This document shows positions 1 to 10,111 of a DNA stretch of 64,000 nucleotides, piece by piece. A model generated the notes under the pieces. The model was not told the DNA's origin, searched no databases, and worked only from the letters and a program-made list of their open reading frames with translations. The position numbers were made by a program, and so were the translations under genes. The stretch spans positions 42,095 through 106,094 of the forward strand of contig NZ_JAKVTW010000017.1 in NCBI RefSeq assembly GCF_022489065.1. Direction: 5' to 3'. Position 1 is the first letter of the stretch, and each line of letters opens with the position of its first letter. Source of the DNA: Vreelandella neptunia. GTDB lineage: Bacteria; Pseudomonadota; Gammaproteobacteria; Pseudomonadales; Halomonadaceae.

Positions 1-108
1 GAGATGTAGTTGAGAACTCCGGCTGTTAGAATAATCTGGAGCATTAAGAGGTGGATAACCACCCGACAAACGTGACCAAACGTCAGACCGTGACGATAAG
101 GAGAAATC

Positions 109-423
109 ATGGCTAATAAAAGCCGTCGTGACTTCATGCGCAACAGTATGTTGGGCCTTGCCGCCCTTCCACTGGGTGTCGGCATTCTTTCCAAGAGTGC
201 TTTCGCCCAAGAGCTGCCGCGTCTTGATCCTTCCGCGAGCAACGCCCAGGCACTTAACTACGTAGAAGATGCCAGCGAAGCAAGCGATCACCCTGCTTAT
301 GAAGATGGCGAGCGCTGCGATAACTGCATGTTCTTTAATGCAGAGACAGAGGGTTGCCAGCTGTTTCCTGAAAACAGCGTAGCGCCCGCAGGCTGGTGCC
401 AGTCTTGGACTGCACAAGGCTAA
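109..423 (+). CDS. High-potential iron-sulfur protein (HiPIP), Tat-exported
   Basis: Small soluble periplasmic electron carrier that should hold one 4Fe-4S cluster. The 104-residue product begins with a twin-arginine signal (SRRDFM at residues 5-10, then a hydrophobic stretch ending near SAFA at 30-33). The mature part carries exactly four cysteines, C70, C73, C83 and C97, in the HiPIP pattern C-x2-C-x9-C-x13-C, with aromatic residues packed around them. The start is fixed by an AAGGAG ribosome site at 98-103. It stands alone, followed by its own terminator and converging with spoVR. In the family it donates electrons to membrane oxidases or photosynthetic reaction centres; the partner is not visible here. 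Confidence 0.93.
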   Translation: MANKSRRDFMRNSMLGLAALPLGVGILSKSAFAQELPRLDPSASNAQALNYVEDASEASDHPAYEDGERCDNCMFFNAETEGCQLFPENSVAPAGWCQSWTAQG

Positions 424-462
424 GCAGCTATCGAGTATTAGCGATTAATACTGCACTAATAG

Positions 463-495
463 TAACCCCGCGACATTCGCGGGGTTATTGTTTTT
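463..495 (+). terminator. Rho-independent terminator of the HiPIP gene
   Basis: A 10-bp G+C-rich stem (464-473 with 477-486) closes a 3-nt loop and is followed by a T-rich tract to 495. It lies between the convergent HiPIP and spoVR genes. Confidence 0.85.
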
Positions 496-522
496 ATGGC
501 ACAGCCATTCACAGAAGAGCGG

Positions 523-2088
523 TTAAGATACGCTGTTTTCATCCTCAACCGGCCAGTGAAAACGCCGCGTAACCCGCCCCTCCTCCATCGAGATGAGATG
601 CACGGGAAAACCCCACAACTGCTGCAGATGCCGAATCACGGGATAAACAGTTCGCCCCAGCGGACGACGACTATCCTGCACATGGTGAAGCGTCAAAGAG
701 CGATCGCCACGAATAGCCGCTTCAACTACCTGGATATTGGGCTCACGGACAGATAGTGCATACTGGGTAGCGAGTGCTTCGCGTACCTGACGATAGCCTT
801 GCTCATTATGAATCGCTGCGACTTCAAGGGTCTCCACTTGATCATCATCCACGACTAAAAACAGCTTATGATCACGCATCACCTTCGGTGAAAGAAACTG
901 CTGGATAAATGACTCGTCCTTAAAGTTGCGCATCGCAAACTCCAGCGTCTCACGCCATGGCGTGCCCGCTATATCAGGAAACCACTCACGATCCTCATCA
1001 GTGGGTGCTTCGCAGATTCGCTTAATATCCATAAAAATTGCGAAGCCCAGTGCATAAGGGTTGATCCCGCTAAAGTGGGGGCTATCAAAGGCTGGCTGGT
1101 TAATCACAGCGGCGTGAGACTGCAAAAACTCCAGCATCAAACCTTCATCCACATTGCCATCGTCGTAGAGTCGGTTCATTAGCGTGTAGTGCCAGAAACA
1201 CGCCCAGCCCTCATTCATTACCTGCGTTTGCCGCTGGGGATAAAAGTACTGAGCCAACTTGCGCACAATTCGCACAATCTCACGCTGCCAAGGCGCCAGC
1301 AGCGGTGCGTTTTTTTCAATGAAGTAGAGCAAGTTCTCCTGGGGTTCAGAAGGATAAAGACCGCCACTATGCAAACCTAGTGGGTCATCGTCACTATGCA
1401 GACTGCCCGGCAGTGGTGAAATTCCAGCGGGCGATTCGGGAATAGTCCTCCAGAGCATATTAACTTGGGTCTGTAGGTAAGCTTCCCTCTCATCCTGGCG
1501 CTTCGACTCCTCTTCAGCCGAAATAGGTGAGGGGCGTTTGTAGCGATCAACGCCATAGTTTTGCAGGGCATGGCAAGCATCCAGCAGTTGCTCGACAGCC
1601 TGCACGCCGTGGCGCTCTTCGCACTGGGCGATATATTTACGCGCAAAGACCAAGTAATCGACAATTGAAGAGGCGTCGGTCCAGGTACGGAACAGGTAAT
1701 TGCCCTTGAAGAAGGAGTTGTGACCGTAACAGGCGTGGGCCATCACCAGCACCTGCATCATCAGCGTGTTCTCTTCCATCAGGTAGGCAATGCAGGGGTC
1801 AGAGTTGATAACCAACTCATAGGCCAAACCCATCTGGCCACGCTTGTATGCCCCCTCAACAGCTAAGAACTGCTTTCCGAACGACCAGTGGTGATAGCCA
1901 ACTGGCATGCCTACGCTGGCATAGGCATCCATCATCTGCTCGGTGGTAATGACTTCAATCTGATTGGGATAGGAATCTAGCCGGTACTCATCGGCAAGCC
2001 TAGCCAATTCAGCATCGAAACGCTCAAGCATACTGAAGTTCCAATCGGAACCGGTGGCAATCGGCTTACGCTTGCGGGTCGCACTCAT
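523..2088 (-). CDS. SpoVR family protein (YcgB-like)
   Basis: Conserved protein of unknown biochemical function, 521 residues against about 510 for E. coli YcgB. It is recognised from overall sequence and from its position as third gene of a prkA-yeaH-spoVR operon, a very common arrangement in proteobacteria. It has no signal peptide or membrane segment. A GAGGAG ribosome site precedes the ATG. It starts 43 nt after the yeaH stop, so translation from one message is likely. The family was named for a sporulation gene of Bacillus, but in non-sporulating bacteria the operon is tied to stationary-phase and nitrogen-starvation responses. Confidence 0.93.
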   Translation of the reverse strand: MSATRKRKPIATGSDWNFSMLERFDAELARLADEYRLDSYPNQIEVITTEQMMDAYASVGMPVGYHHWSFGKQFLAVEGAYKRGQMGLAYELVINSDPCIAYLMEENTLMMQVLVMAHACYGHNSFFKGNYLFRTWTDASSIVDYLVFARKYIAQCEERHGVQAVEQLLDACHALQNYGVDRYKRPSPISAEEESKRQDEREAYLQTQVNMLWRTIPESPAGISPLPGSLHSDDDPLGLHSGGLYPSEPQENLLYFIEKNAPLLAPWQREIVRIVRKLAQYFYPQRQTQVMNEGWACFWHYTLMNRLYDDGNVDEGLMLEFLQSHAAVINQPAFDSPHFSGINPYALGFAIFMDIKRICEAPTDEDREWFPDIAGTPWRETLEFAMRNFKDESFIQQFLSPKVMRDHKLFLVVDDDQVETLEVAAIHNEQGYRQVREALATQYALSVREPNIQVVEAAIRGDRSLTLHHVQDSRRPLGRTVYPVIRHLQQLWGFPVHLISMEEGRVTRRFHWPVEDENSVS

Positions 2089-2131
2089 AGCCCACTCCTC
2101 TACTCTGACCTACACGTCTGCCTACATACGA

Positions 2132-3421
2132 TCATGACGACTGGCTTAAGCGGCGCTTAAACAGTTCACGAAAGACTGGATAAATATCGCCCGCCTCAAC
2201 AATTTGCCGCATCGCAAAGCGCTCAGGAAACTGTTTAACCACGCTCTCATACTCATGCCAAAGCGACTGATGGTCATGAGGAGTGATCTCAACATAAGCG
2301 TAGTATTGCAACTGCGGCATCAGCTGTTTGATCAATAAATCACGGCAGATATTCGAGTCATCGTCCCAGTTATCGCCATCGGAGGCCTGGGCCACATACA
2401 GGTTCCATTGCCCCACCGGATAGCGCTTTTCGATGATGGTATTGACCAAGTTCAGCGCACTGGAAACAATCGTGCCGCCAGTTTCCCGTGAGTAGAAAAA
2501 CTCCTCCTCGCTAACTTCCCTGGCCGCCGTGTGGTGACGTACAAACACCAATTCGACTTTTTCGTAGTGCTTCTCCAAAAATAGATACAGCAGCAGAAAA
2601 AAGCGCTTCGCGATATCTTTATGGTTTTGAGTCATCGAGCCAGAGACATCCATGACACAAAACATCACTGCCTGATTGGAGGGCTGTGGCTGTGCACTTA
2701 GCTGGTGGTAGCGCAGGTCATAGGTGTCAATAAACGGCACACCCGCAATCCGTTTTTCCAGCCGCTCTATTTCTGCCTGAAGCTCGATAATACGTGTAGG
2801 GTTGCGCAACACCGAGTCTTTGCGCTCTTCGGCTTCAAGCGCTTCTTGAGCCTCTTTTAACGCTCGTTTGATAGGCGCACGCATCGCAATGCGCCGGGCA
2901 TAGGCTTCCCGCATCGAACGAGTAATGCTAATCCGAGACGGCACGCCGTCACGGGAGAGCCCCGCCCGCACCATTTTGACCTCTTCCAACGACTTCAGGG
3001 GTTTACGCTGCAGATGCGGCAACTCGAGACCATCAAAAACAAACTCCAGGAACTCCTCACGACTGAGCGTAAAGGCGAACTCATCAGTGCCCTCCCCCTG
3101 GTTAGAGGCTCCACCTTCGCCTGCACCGCTACCCCCACCCTGCCCGCTGGGGCGGCGAATCTTATCCCCGGCAACAAACTCTTTGTTGCCGGGTGAAACG
3201 ATATTACGCGCCCCGCCCGGGCCATGCTGGAATACAGGCTCTGAGATATCCTTCGCGGGGATAGAGATTTTCTCGCCACGCTCCATATCGGTAATAGAGC
3301 GTCGGTTAACGGCCTCTTCAACCGAACGCTTAATATGTTTACGGTAGCGCTCTAAAAAGCGCTGTCGGTTCACGGCGCTCTTATGTTTTGCATTCGGCCT
3401 TCGATCTATAAAGTAGGTCAT
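2132..3421 (-). CDS. yeaH: YeaH family protein (DUF444, von Willebrand A-like)
   Basis: A 429-residue cytoplasmic protein, close to the 427 of E. coli YeaH. The N-terminal half is basic and has a glycine-rich linker near residues 92-110. A charged, probably coiled-coil stretch lies around 185-225. The C-terminal half contains a VWA-like metal site, DVSGS at 258-262, suggesting a binding or chaperone role together with the AAA-type kinase PrkA. The AAGGAGG ribosome site is strong. It sits between prkA (51 nt upstream) and spoVR. The partner role is family knowledge and inference; the domain is visible. Confidence 0.93.
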   Translation of the reverse strand: MTYFIDRRPNAKHKSAVNRQRFLERYRKHIKRSVEEAVNRRSITDMERGEKISIPAKDISEPVFQHGPGGARNIVSPGNKEFVAGDKIRRPSGQGGGSGAGEGGASNQGEGTDEFAFTLSREEFLEFVFDGLELPHLQRKPLKSLEEVKMVRAGLSRDGVPSRISITRSMREAYARRIAMRAPIKRALKEAQEALEAEERKDSVLRNPTRIIELQAEIERLEKRIAGVPFIDTYDLRYHQLSAQPQPSNQAVMFCVMDVSGSMTQNHKDIAKRFFLLLYLFLEKHYEKVELVFVRHHTAAREVSEEEFFYSRETGGTIVSSALNLVNTIIEKRYPVGQWNLYVAQASDGDNWDDDSNICRDLLIKQLMPQLQYYAYVEITPHDHQSLWHEYESVVKQFPERFAMRQIVEAGDIYPVFRELFKRRLSQSS

Positions 3422-3472
3422 ACGACCTCCTTAGATACTCTTCTAAAGCGCTGTTTTATTTAGCGCTATGCA

Positions 3473-5395
3473 CTACTGCGACTTACGCACACGGAGATAC
3501 CACTCAGAAAGCAACCGCACCTGTTTTTCGGTGTAGCCACGATCCACCATCCGTGCCACAAAGTCTTCGTGCTTCTTCTGATCCGAACGGGAAGCCTTGG
3601 CATTGAACGAAATCACCGGCAGCAGCTCTTCGGTGTTGGCGAACATTTTGTGTTCGATAACGCCTTTTAGCTTTTCGTAGGACTGCCAGCTTGGATTCAT
3701 GCCGTTATTTTGCGCTCGCGCCCGCAGTACAAAGTTGACCACCTCATGGCGAAAGTCCTTCGGGTTGGAGATACCCGCCGGCTTCTCAATCTTCTCCAGC
3801 TCTTCGTTGAGCGATTGGCGATTTAGCAGCTCGCCGGTTTCGTGGTCACGGTACTCCTGATCCTGAATCCAGAAGTCCGCGTAGGTCACGTAGCGGTCGA
3901 AAATATTTTGACCATACTCGCTGTAGGATTCGAGATACGCGGTCTGAATCTCTTTACCAATAAAGTCCACGTAACGAGGCGCCATGAACTCTTTGATAAA
4001 GCCTAGATAGCGCTCAAATACTTCAGAGGGCAACTGCTCTCTCTCCAGCGCTTGCTCCAGCACGTAGAGCAGATGCACTGGGTTGGCGGCCACTTCGGTG
4101 CTGTCAAAGTTGAAGACTTTGGAGAGAATCTTGAACGCAAAGCGGGTAGAGAGCCCCTGCATCCCCTCATCCACTCCTGCTGCATCGCGGTACTCCTGAA
4201 TCGACTTGGCGCGCGGATCGGTGTCCTTTAGGTTCTCACCGTCATATACGCGCATTTTCGAGTATATATTGGAGTTTTCCGGCGCTTTTAACCGCGACAG
4301 CACCGAGAACTGCGCCAGCATACGCATCGTATCCGGCGCACAAGGGGCAGCATTAAGCGAAGAGTCTTCGAGCAATTTCTGATAAATTTTAACCTCTTCG
4401 GATACGCGCAGGCAGTAAGGCACCTTGACGATATAGACCCGATCAAGGAAGGCTTCGTTATTGCGGTTATTGCGAAACGCCTGCCACTCTGATTCGTTGG
4501 AGTGCGCTAATATCACCCCGTCAAAGGGGATCGCCCCCATGCCTTCGGTAGGATTGTAGTTGCCCTCTTGGGTCGCCGTTAACAGTGGATGCAGCACCTT
4601 GATCGGCGCTTTGAACATCTCCACAAACTCCATCAGCCCCTGGTTGGCACGGCATAACCCCCCGGAAAAGCTGTAGGCATCTGGGTCATCCTGGGAGTAG
4701 AGCTCTAACTGGCGAATATCGACTTTACCGACCAGTGACGAGATATCCTGGTTGTTCTCATCCCCCGGCTCGGTTTTGGAAATGGCAATTTGATTAAGCC
4801 GTGATGGATAGAGGCGCACGACGCGGAACTGGGAGATATCGCCGCCGTACTCTTTCAGCCGTTTCGCCGCCCAGGGCGACATCACGCTGCGTAAATAACG
4901 CTGAGGAATGCCGTACTCTTTCTCCAGCAGCTCGCCATCCTCTTCGGGCGAGAACAGGCCCAGCGGTGACTCGTAGACCGGCGAGCCTTTAATGGCATAA
5001 AACGGAATCCGTTCCATTAACAGTTTAAGACGCTCAGCGAGGGACGATTTACCACCGCCCACTGGGCCTAGCAGGTAGAGGATCTGTTTGCGCTCTTCAA
5101 GCCCCTGGGCCGCATGGCGGAAGTAGGCAACGATCTGTTCGATCGCCTCCTCCATACCATGAAATTCAGCAAAGGCAGGGTAGCGGCGAATCACTTTATT
5201 GGAAAAGATACGTGATAGACGCGGGTCTTTCGCCGTGTCGATCACTTCAGGTTCGCCAATGGCTTCCAGCATGCGCTCGGCGGCGCTGGCATACACTTTC
5301 GGGTCTCGGCGACAAAGCGCCAGATACTCCTCAAGGCTTATGTCCTCTTGCTGAACGCGGGCAAATCGGTCTTGAACGTGATCAAAGATGCTCAT
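3473..5395 (-). CDS. prkA: PrkA family AAA-type serine protein kinase (YeaG)
   Basis: A 640-residue protein matching YeaG/PrkA (about 644 in E. coli). A Walker A loop, GPVGGGKSS at about 110-118, belongs to the N-terminal AAA domain. The C-terminal half carries the kinase-like PrkA region. It is a cytosolic Ser/Thr kinase or AAA ATPase reported to act in stress and starvation adaptation. It is the first gene of a three-gene minus-strand operon with yeaH and spoVR. The start is chosen by an AGGAGAG ribosome site just before the ATG. A near-match to a sigma-54 promoter lies about 53-66 nt upstream. Confidence 0.95.
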   Translation of the reverse strand: MSIFDHVQDRFARVQQEDISLEEYLALCRRDPKVYASAAERMLEAIGEPEVIDTAKDPRLSRIFSNKVIRRYPAFAEFHGMEEAIEQIVAYFRHAAQGLEERKQILYLLGPVGGGKSSLAERLKLLMERIPFYAIKGSPVYESPLGLFSPEEDGELLEKEYGIPQRYLRSVMSPWAAKRLKEYGGDISQFRVVRLYPSRLNQIAISKTEPGDENNQDISSLVGKVDIRQLELYSQDDPDAYSFSGGLCRANQGLMEFVEMFKAPIKVLHPLLTATQEGNYNPTEGMGAIPFDGVILAHSNESEWQAFRNNRNNEAFLDRVYIVKVPYCLRVSEEVKIYQKLLEDSSLNAAPCAPDTMRMLAQFSVLSRLKAPENSNIYSKMRVYDGENLKDTDPRAKSIQEYRDAAGVDEGMQGLSTRFAFKILSKVFNFDSTEVAANPVHLLYVLEQALEREQLPSEVFERYLGFIKEFMAPRYVDFIGKEIQTAYLESYSEYGQNIFDRYVTYADFWIQDQEYRDHETGELLNRQSLNEELEKIEKPAGISNPKDFRHEVVNFVLRARAQNNGMNPSWQSYEKLKGVIEHKMFANTEELLPVISFNAKASRSDQKKHEDFVARMVDRGYTEKQVRLLSEWYLRVRKSQ

Positions 5396-5733
5396 GGAAC
5401 TCTCCTGTGGCCCATCCCCAGGCAGTCACCGCCAAGCCAAGTGTTTCGCAACGGTGTGCCAAACGAGGTGTCGCTTTTTTAGCGTAGTCAGCATTAGCAA
5501 AAAGTGATGACTAAAACCTTCAACGCAGCAGCGATATAGGTAAGAGAATTATTCAGGAGATTAGTTGCGTTGAACCCGCAAGCATCGAAAATAGCGGTAC
5601 CGGCTTCGTTGCGATTCGTTGCAAATGACAGCGCCAACTACCACGCCGCTGGTTAAGCAGCGCCGTGGTAAGGCCGGGGAAGGTAAGGGGGAAGGTAAAT
5701 AGCAGCGACCCTAAACAGGAGTAAATCGTCGCT
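5396..5733. other. Intergenic region between ltaE and prkA, with a hairpin
   Basis: No credible gene is present in these 338 bases; the short open frame here lacks a ribosome site. A long stem-loop occupies 5639-5670: arms TACCACG-c-CGCTG and CAGCG-c-CGTGGTA, 12 pairs with one C-C mismatch and a 6-nt loop. It has no T tract, so if it ends ltaE transcription it is not a classical terminator. The prkA promoter must lie toward the left end. Confidence 0.5.
5448..5461 (-). promoter_or_regulatory. Candidate sigma-54 promoter of prkA (spacing one base short)
   Basis: On the minus strand the sequence reads TGGCAC, four bases, TTGC. Both conserved blocks are perfect, but the gap is one base shorter than the usual TGGCAC-N5-TTGC. 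The yeaGH operon of E. coli is known to respond to RpoN/NtrC, which makes the match suggestive. The spacing defect may make it inactive. Confidence 0.3.
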
Positions 5734-6780
5734 TTAACGTTCAATCACGTCGCGAATATCGGCCAATAGCTCATCAAGTAATTCAACGGTGGTGTTCCAT
5801 GCACATACAAAACGGGCACCGCCTGCGCCGATAAAGGTATAGAAGGTCCAGCCTTTGTCTTTCAACGCTTCAATGGCCGAGGGGGGTAATTCAACGAACA
5901 CACTGTTGGCCTGAGTAGGAAACATCAACGACACGCCGGGCAGCGCCTGTAAGCCTTCCGATAAATATCGCGCCATGGCATTGGCGTGCTGCGCATTCGT
6001 TAACCAGGCACCGCTTTCCAGCAATCCTAGCCAGGGCGCTGAGACAAAGCGCATCTTGGAAGCCAACTGCCCCGCCTGCTTACAACGGTAAGAGAAGTCT
6101 TCGGCCAGCTCTCGGTTGAAGAACAGAATTGCCTCACCGAACGCCAAGCCGTTTTTGGTACCCGAAAAACACAGTGCGTCCACCCCTACCTGCCAGGTAA
6201 GTTCGGCAGGCGTAGCATTCAAGCTTGCACAGGCATTGGCAAAGCGGGCGCCGTCCATATGCAGGCGCAGGTCATGTTTGTCGGCAATGGCACGAATGGC
6301 CATCAGCTCTTCGCGGGAGTAGAGCGTGCCTACTTCGGTGGCTTGAGTCAGTGATACCACTTTAGGCTTGGGGTAGTGAATGTCGCTGCGCTTGGTGACC
6401 AGCGCTTCAATACCTTCCGGTGTCAGCTTGCCATTAGCACCTGGGGAGGTCAGCAGCTTCGCGCCGTTAGAGAAAAATTCAGGACCACCGCACTCGTCGG
6501 TTTCGATATGCGCCAGCTCATGACAAATAACACTGTGGTAGCTACGCCCCATTGCCGAAAGTGCCAGTGAGTTGGCGGCAGTACCGTTAAAAACAAAAAA
6601 GACATCGCAATCATAATCAAACATCTCGCGGAAGCGATCCGCTGCACGGGCTGTCCAGAGATCGTTACCGTATGCCAAATCATCGCTACGATTTGCTTCA
6701 AGCAGATATTCCATCGCCTCCGGGCAGATACCGGAGGTGTTATCACTGGCTAAAAAACGCGGGCTACACTCCGAGGTCAT
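5734..6780 (-). CDS. ltaE: Low-specificity L-threonine aldolase
   Basis: PLP-dependent cytosolic enzyme that splits L-threonine or L-allo-threonine into glycine and acetaldehyde. The 348-residue product is of usual length. The HMDGAR motif (about 174-179) supplies the aspartate that contacts the pyridine nitrogen. K209 in SGTKNG is the likely Schiff-base lysine. It resembles the Pseudomonas type more than the E. coli type. An AAGGAT sequence serves as ribosome site. It is a single gene, separated from fadH upstream by about 190 bases that hold nothing recognisable. Confidence 0.92.
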   Translation of the reverse strand: MTSECSPRFLASDNTSGICPEAMEYLLEANRSDDLAYGNDLWTARAADRFREMFDYDCDVFFVFNGTAANSLALSAMGRSYHSVICHELAHIETDECGGPEFFSNGAKLLTSPGANGKLTPEGIEALVTKRSDIHYPKPKVVSLTQATEVGTLYSREELMAIRAIADKHDLRLHMDGARFANACASLNATPAELTWQVGVDALCFSGTKNGLAFGEAILFFNRELAEDFSYRCKQAGQLASKMRFVSAPWLGLLESGAWLTNAQHANAMARYLSEGLQALPGVSLMFPTQANSVFVELPPSAIEALKDKGWTFYTFIGAGGARFVCAWNTTVELLDELLADIRDVIER

Positions 6781-6972
6781 GACGATTATCCTTATATCTG
6801 GCGATCTTACGGCACAGGCTGGGTGCCACCAGTGCCTTTAATGCTTAGCTATGCTTAATAGCCAGGCCAAGAAATCCCTTAATAACAGGACATTTAGTCT
6901 ATCGCCATTTATGGGTTAACGTCACCTGCGCTTTTAAGCACTTACTTATCAAACCGCCCTTATGCTCTTTCT

Positions 6973-8994
6973 TTACAAGCTCGCCGCCAATCGAGTGCCC
7001 TGCTCAATCGCCCGCTTGGCGTCCAGCTCGCTGGCTTCATCCGCGCCACCGATAATATGTACCGCCGTTCCCGAAAGCTCTAATGGCGCCAGCAGATCAC
7101 GCACCGATTCCTGTCCGGCACACACCACCACGCTATCCACCTCAAGCACCTGATCGGTGTCATCACGGCGAATATGCAAACCGGCATCATCGATTTTGAG
7201 ATATTCGCAGCCCGTTAGCGTGGTGACACCGCGCGCTTTAAGCGATGCGCGATGAACCCAGCCGGTGGTTTTACCCAAATACTTGCCGGGCTTGGAAGTT
7301 TTACGCTGCAGCATCACAATCTCGCGGGGAACCACTGGCGGCGTCGGCGCTTTTAAACCGCCCCGTTCGCCAACTGCCAAATCAACGCCCCACTCATCGC
7401 ACCAATCAGCAATATCCAACGCTGGGTGGCCCTGGTGCGCCAGCAGTTCCGATACATCAAAGCCAATGCCCCCCGCGCCAATCACCGCTACTGTGCGCCC
7501 GACGCGCTCTGGAGACTCAATCGCTTCGGCGTAGCTGAGCACCTTAGCGTGATCGTGACCTGGAAGCGTGAGTTCGCGTGGTTGAACACCGGTGGACAGC
7601 ACCACTTCATCGAAGTCGGCAAGTGATTCAATCGTTGCCGTGGTATTCAAGCGTACCTCTACCGCATATTTTTCAAGCATTACCCGGTAATAGCGCAGTG
7701 TTTCATTAAACTCCTCTTTGCCAGGGATCTTACGTGCATAGTTGAACTGCCCGCCCAGCTCACTGCGCCGCTCAAACAGCACCACGCTATGCCCACGGCT
7801 GGCCGCGGTGACAGCGGTTGCCAGGCCCGCAGGGCCACCGCCCACCACCGCCACTCTTTTGGGGGTTACCGCGGCCTCGATCACCAGCTCGGTTTCGTGA
7901 CAGGCGCGGGGATTAACCAAGCAAGACGTCAGTTTTCCGGCAAAGGTGTGATCAAGGCAGGCTTGGTTGCAGGCGATACAAGTGTTGATCTCATCCGCTA
8001 GGCCTGCCTGAGCTTTACTCACCCAGGCTGGGTCCGCCAGGAAGGGCCGCGCCATGGAGACCATATCGGCGTGGCCTGCTGCCAGTACGCGCTCGGCGAT
8101 GTCCGGCATATTAATGCGGTTGGTGGTAATCAATGGAATCGATAGCGCTGATTTGATGCGATGCGTTACTTCAGTAAAGGCGGCGCGAGGTACGCTGGTG
8201 ACAATGGTGGGCACCCGTGCTTCATGCCAGCCGATGCCAGTGTTGATGACGTTAGCGCCAGCGGCTTCAATCGCTTGACCAAGGGTGACAACCTCTTCCC
8301 AGGTGCTGCCCTCTTCCACCAGATCAATCATCGAGAGCCGGAAGATAATCACAAAACGGTCACCCACCGCCTCCCGCACACGGCGCACGATCTCAACGGC
8401 AAAGCGCATACGGTTTTCAAATACGCCGCCCCACTTATCGTCTCGCTGGTTGGTCCGCTGGCAGATAAACTGATTAATCAGGTAACCTTCAGACCCCATT
8501 ATTTCTACGCCGTCGTAGCCCGCTTGCTGCGCAAGGCTGGCACAACGAACGTAGTCGGCTATTTGCTGCTCGACGTCATCGCTGCTCAATGCCCGAGGCA
8601 TAAAAGGATTAATGGGTGCTTGAATCGCCGAAGGGGCCACTAAGTCCGGCGAGTAGGCGTAACGCCCAGCATGGAGAATCTGCATACACAGATGGCCACC
8701 CTCTGCATGCACCGCGTCAACTACCTCACGGTGTTCCGGCAACTGCGCTTGGTCAACAAGCGCGTTGGCCCCCTGAAAAACCGCGCCCTCTGGATTTGGC
8801 GCGATACCGCCAGTAACGATTAGGCTAACGCCCTCCCGCGCCCGCTCAGCGTAAAAAGCAGCCAAGCGGGCAAAGCCATTCGGCGCCTCTTCCAAATTAG
8901 TGTGCATTGAGCCCATTAAGACCCGGTTGGGCAGCGTTAGATGGCCAATGGTCAGTGGACTAAACAGATTCGGGTATGCAGGCGTTTGGCTCAT
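6973..8994 (-). CDS. fadH: NADPH-dependent 2,4-dienoyl-CoA reductase
   Basis: Iron-sulfur flavoenzyme that reduces 2,4-dienoyl-CoA intermediates during beta-oxidation of unsaturated fatty acids. The start at 8994 is chosen because an AAGGAGG site lies directly before it; it gives 673 residues, one more than E. coli FadH, whereas the open frame runs 17 codons further. Residues 1-350 form an Old Yellow Enzyme TIM barrel with FMN. A cysteine cluster (CIACNQAC and a following CLVNP) binds 4Fe-4S. Next come an FAD-type Rossmann motif VVGGGPAG and an NADPH-type motif VIGAGGIG. All cofactor motifs look intact. It is monocistronic and divergent from an EamA transporter. Confidence 0.94.
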   Translation of the reverse strand: MSQTPAYPNLFSPLTIGHLTLPNRVLMGSMHTNLEEAPNGFARLAAFYAERAREGVSLIVTGGIAPNPEGAVFQGANALVDQAQLPEHREVVDAVHAEGGHLCMQILHAGRYAYSPDLVAPSAIQAPINPFMPRALSSDDVEQQIADYVRCASLAQQAGYDGVEIMGSEGYLINQFICQRTNQRDDKWGGVFENRMRFAVEIVRRVREAVGDRFVIIFRLSMIDLVEEGSTWEEVVTLGQAIEAAGANVINTGIGWHEARVPTIVTSVPRAAFTEVTHRIKSALSIPLITTNRINMPDIAERVLAAGHADMVSMARPFLADPAWVSKAQAGLADEINTCIACNQACLDHTFAGKLTSCLVNPRACHETELVIEAAVTPKRVAVVGGGPAGLATAVTAASRGHSVVLFERRSELGGQFNYARKIPGKEEFNETLRYYRVMLEKYAVEVRLNTTATIESLADFDEVVLSTGVQPRELTLPGHDHAKVLSYAEAIESPERVGRTVAVIGAGGIGFDVSELLAHQGHPALDIADWCDEWGVDLAVGERGGLKAPTPPVVPREIVMLQRKTSKPGKYLGKTTGWVHRASLKARGVTTLTGCEYLKIDDAGLHIRRDDTDQVLEVDSVVVCAGQESVRDLLAPLELSGTAVHIIGGADEASELDAKRAIEQGTRLAASL

Positions 8995-9154
8995 CACGGG
9001 CCTCCTTGGTTTTATTAGATGTGCTTTAAAAACAAATTCAAACAAGCGTATGACATCTTGAGCATCACGTATAGCCCTCAGATCTTTTGCCTACCGCTTG
9101 CCCGGCGTACAAATCCGCGTCACATTACCCGGCTAACGATAAGGAACCGTTGCT

Positions 9155-10072
9155 ATGCCTTTGATTTACTTTTTACCGCCGCTCGCCACCGTTCTTATAT
9201 GGTCGGGCAATATGACCATAAATCAGCTTAGCGTAGGCGCCATTGCTCCGAGCAGCATTGCTTTTTTACGCTGGCTACTAGCGCTCGCGGTAATGACCCC
9301 GTTTGTGCTCCCAGCTGTCATCCGCCACCGCGACGAGATTCGCCGACAATGGCCAAAGCTTGCGTTACTGGGGTTGCTTGGCATGGGGCTATGGCAGGGG
9401 CTTGCCTACGTGGCGGCGGAAACCACGACCGCCACTAATATGGGCATTCTTGCCGCCATGGTGCCGCTGTTAACCGTACTGCTTAGTGCGCTGATACTAC
9501 GTGAGCCGCCGACATTAGGCGGCATTTTGGGCGGTGTGCTGGCTTTCGTGGGTGTCACCGTGCTGCTGGGGCGTGGCAATCCGCTCTCACTGCTGCACCT
9601 ACAGGTCGCGCTGGGCGATGCGCTGATGGTGGTGGCGGCAACCTGCTATGCGCTGTATGGCGTGATGCTCAAGCGCTGGTCGATGAACTTACCCCCCTGG
9701 GTGATGCTCTATGCCCAGGTCTGTTTTGCCGTGCTGTTCTTGCTACCGCCCTATTTGATGGGGCCAATGACGCCCATTGATAGCCAAAACATCGGGCTGA
9801 TTGTTTACGCGGGCATCCCCGCCTCTGTGATCACCACCTTTTTATGGATGCGCGCAGTACGTCAAATCGGCGCTAATCAGTCGAGTATTTTTATCAACTT
9901 GATGCCGCTATTTAGTGCCATCATTGCCATGATCTTTTTAGGTGAGCGTGTGGCTGGCTTTCACTTTGCTGGCGGGCTACTGATTTTAGCAGGGGTCATC
10001 ATGGCGCAGACGCTAACACGCCCGTTAGCACGTGGTTTAACCTCCGATAAGCCGAGCAACGCCCAACAATGA
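9155..10072 (+). CDS. EamA/DMT-family inner-membrane transporter
   Basis: A 305-residue protein built almost entirely of hydrophobic segments, consistent with ten helices in two EamA repeats, roughly residues 5-135 and 150-285. Members export amino acids, metabolites or nucleotides, or take up solutes; sequence alone does not name the substrate here. The start follows an AAGGAA site. Transcribed divergently from fadH and followed 39 nt later by the GNAT-nitrilase gene, with which it may share a message. Confidence 0.88.
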   Translation: MPLIYFLPPLATVLIWSGNMTINQLSVGAIAPSSIAFLRWLLALAVMTPFVLPAVIRHRDEIRRQWPKLALLGLLGMGLWQGLAYVAAETTTATNMGILAAMVPLLTVLLSALILREPPTLGGILGGVLAFVGVTVLLGRGNPLSLLHLQVALGDALMVVAATCYALYGVMLKRWSMNLPPWVMLYAQVCFAVLFLLPPYLMGPMTPIDSQNIGLIVYAGIPASVITTFLWMRAVRQIGANQSSIFINLMPLFSAIIAMIFLGERVAGFHFAGGLLILAGVIMAQTLTRPLARGLTSDKPSNAQQ

Positions 10073-10111
10073 TAGAATGGTTGTTTATTTCTGACGCTGG
10101 GAAGCCCTGAT

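Noticed and set aside
496..756. Plus-strand frame of 86 codons over the 3' end of spoVR
   Set aside because: It begins inside the HiPIP terminator region and lies antisense to a well-supported gene.
8004..8643. Long plus-strand frames inside fadH (and similar ones inside ilvD, recB and recC)
   Set aside because: They are antisense or shifted shadows of high-G+C genes, with no ribosome sites or recognisable protein families.
8995..9045. Longer N-terminus of FadH
   Set aside because: The extra 17 residues are not family-like, and the AAGGAGG site fixes the start at 8994.
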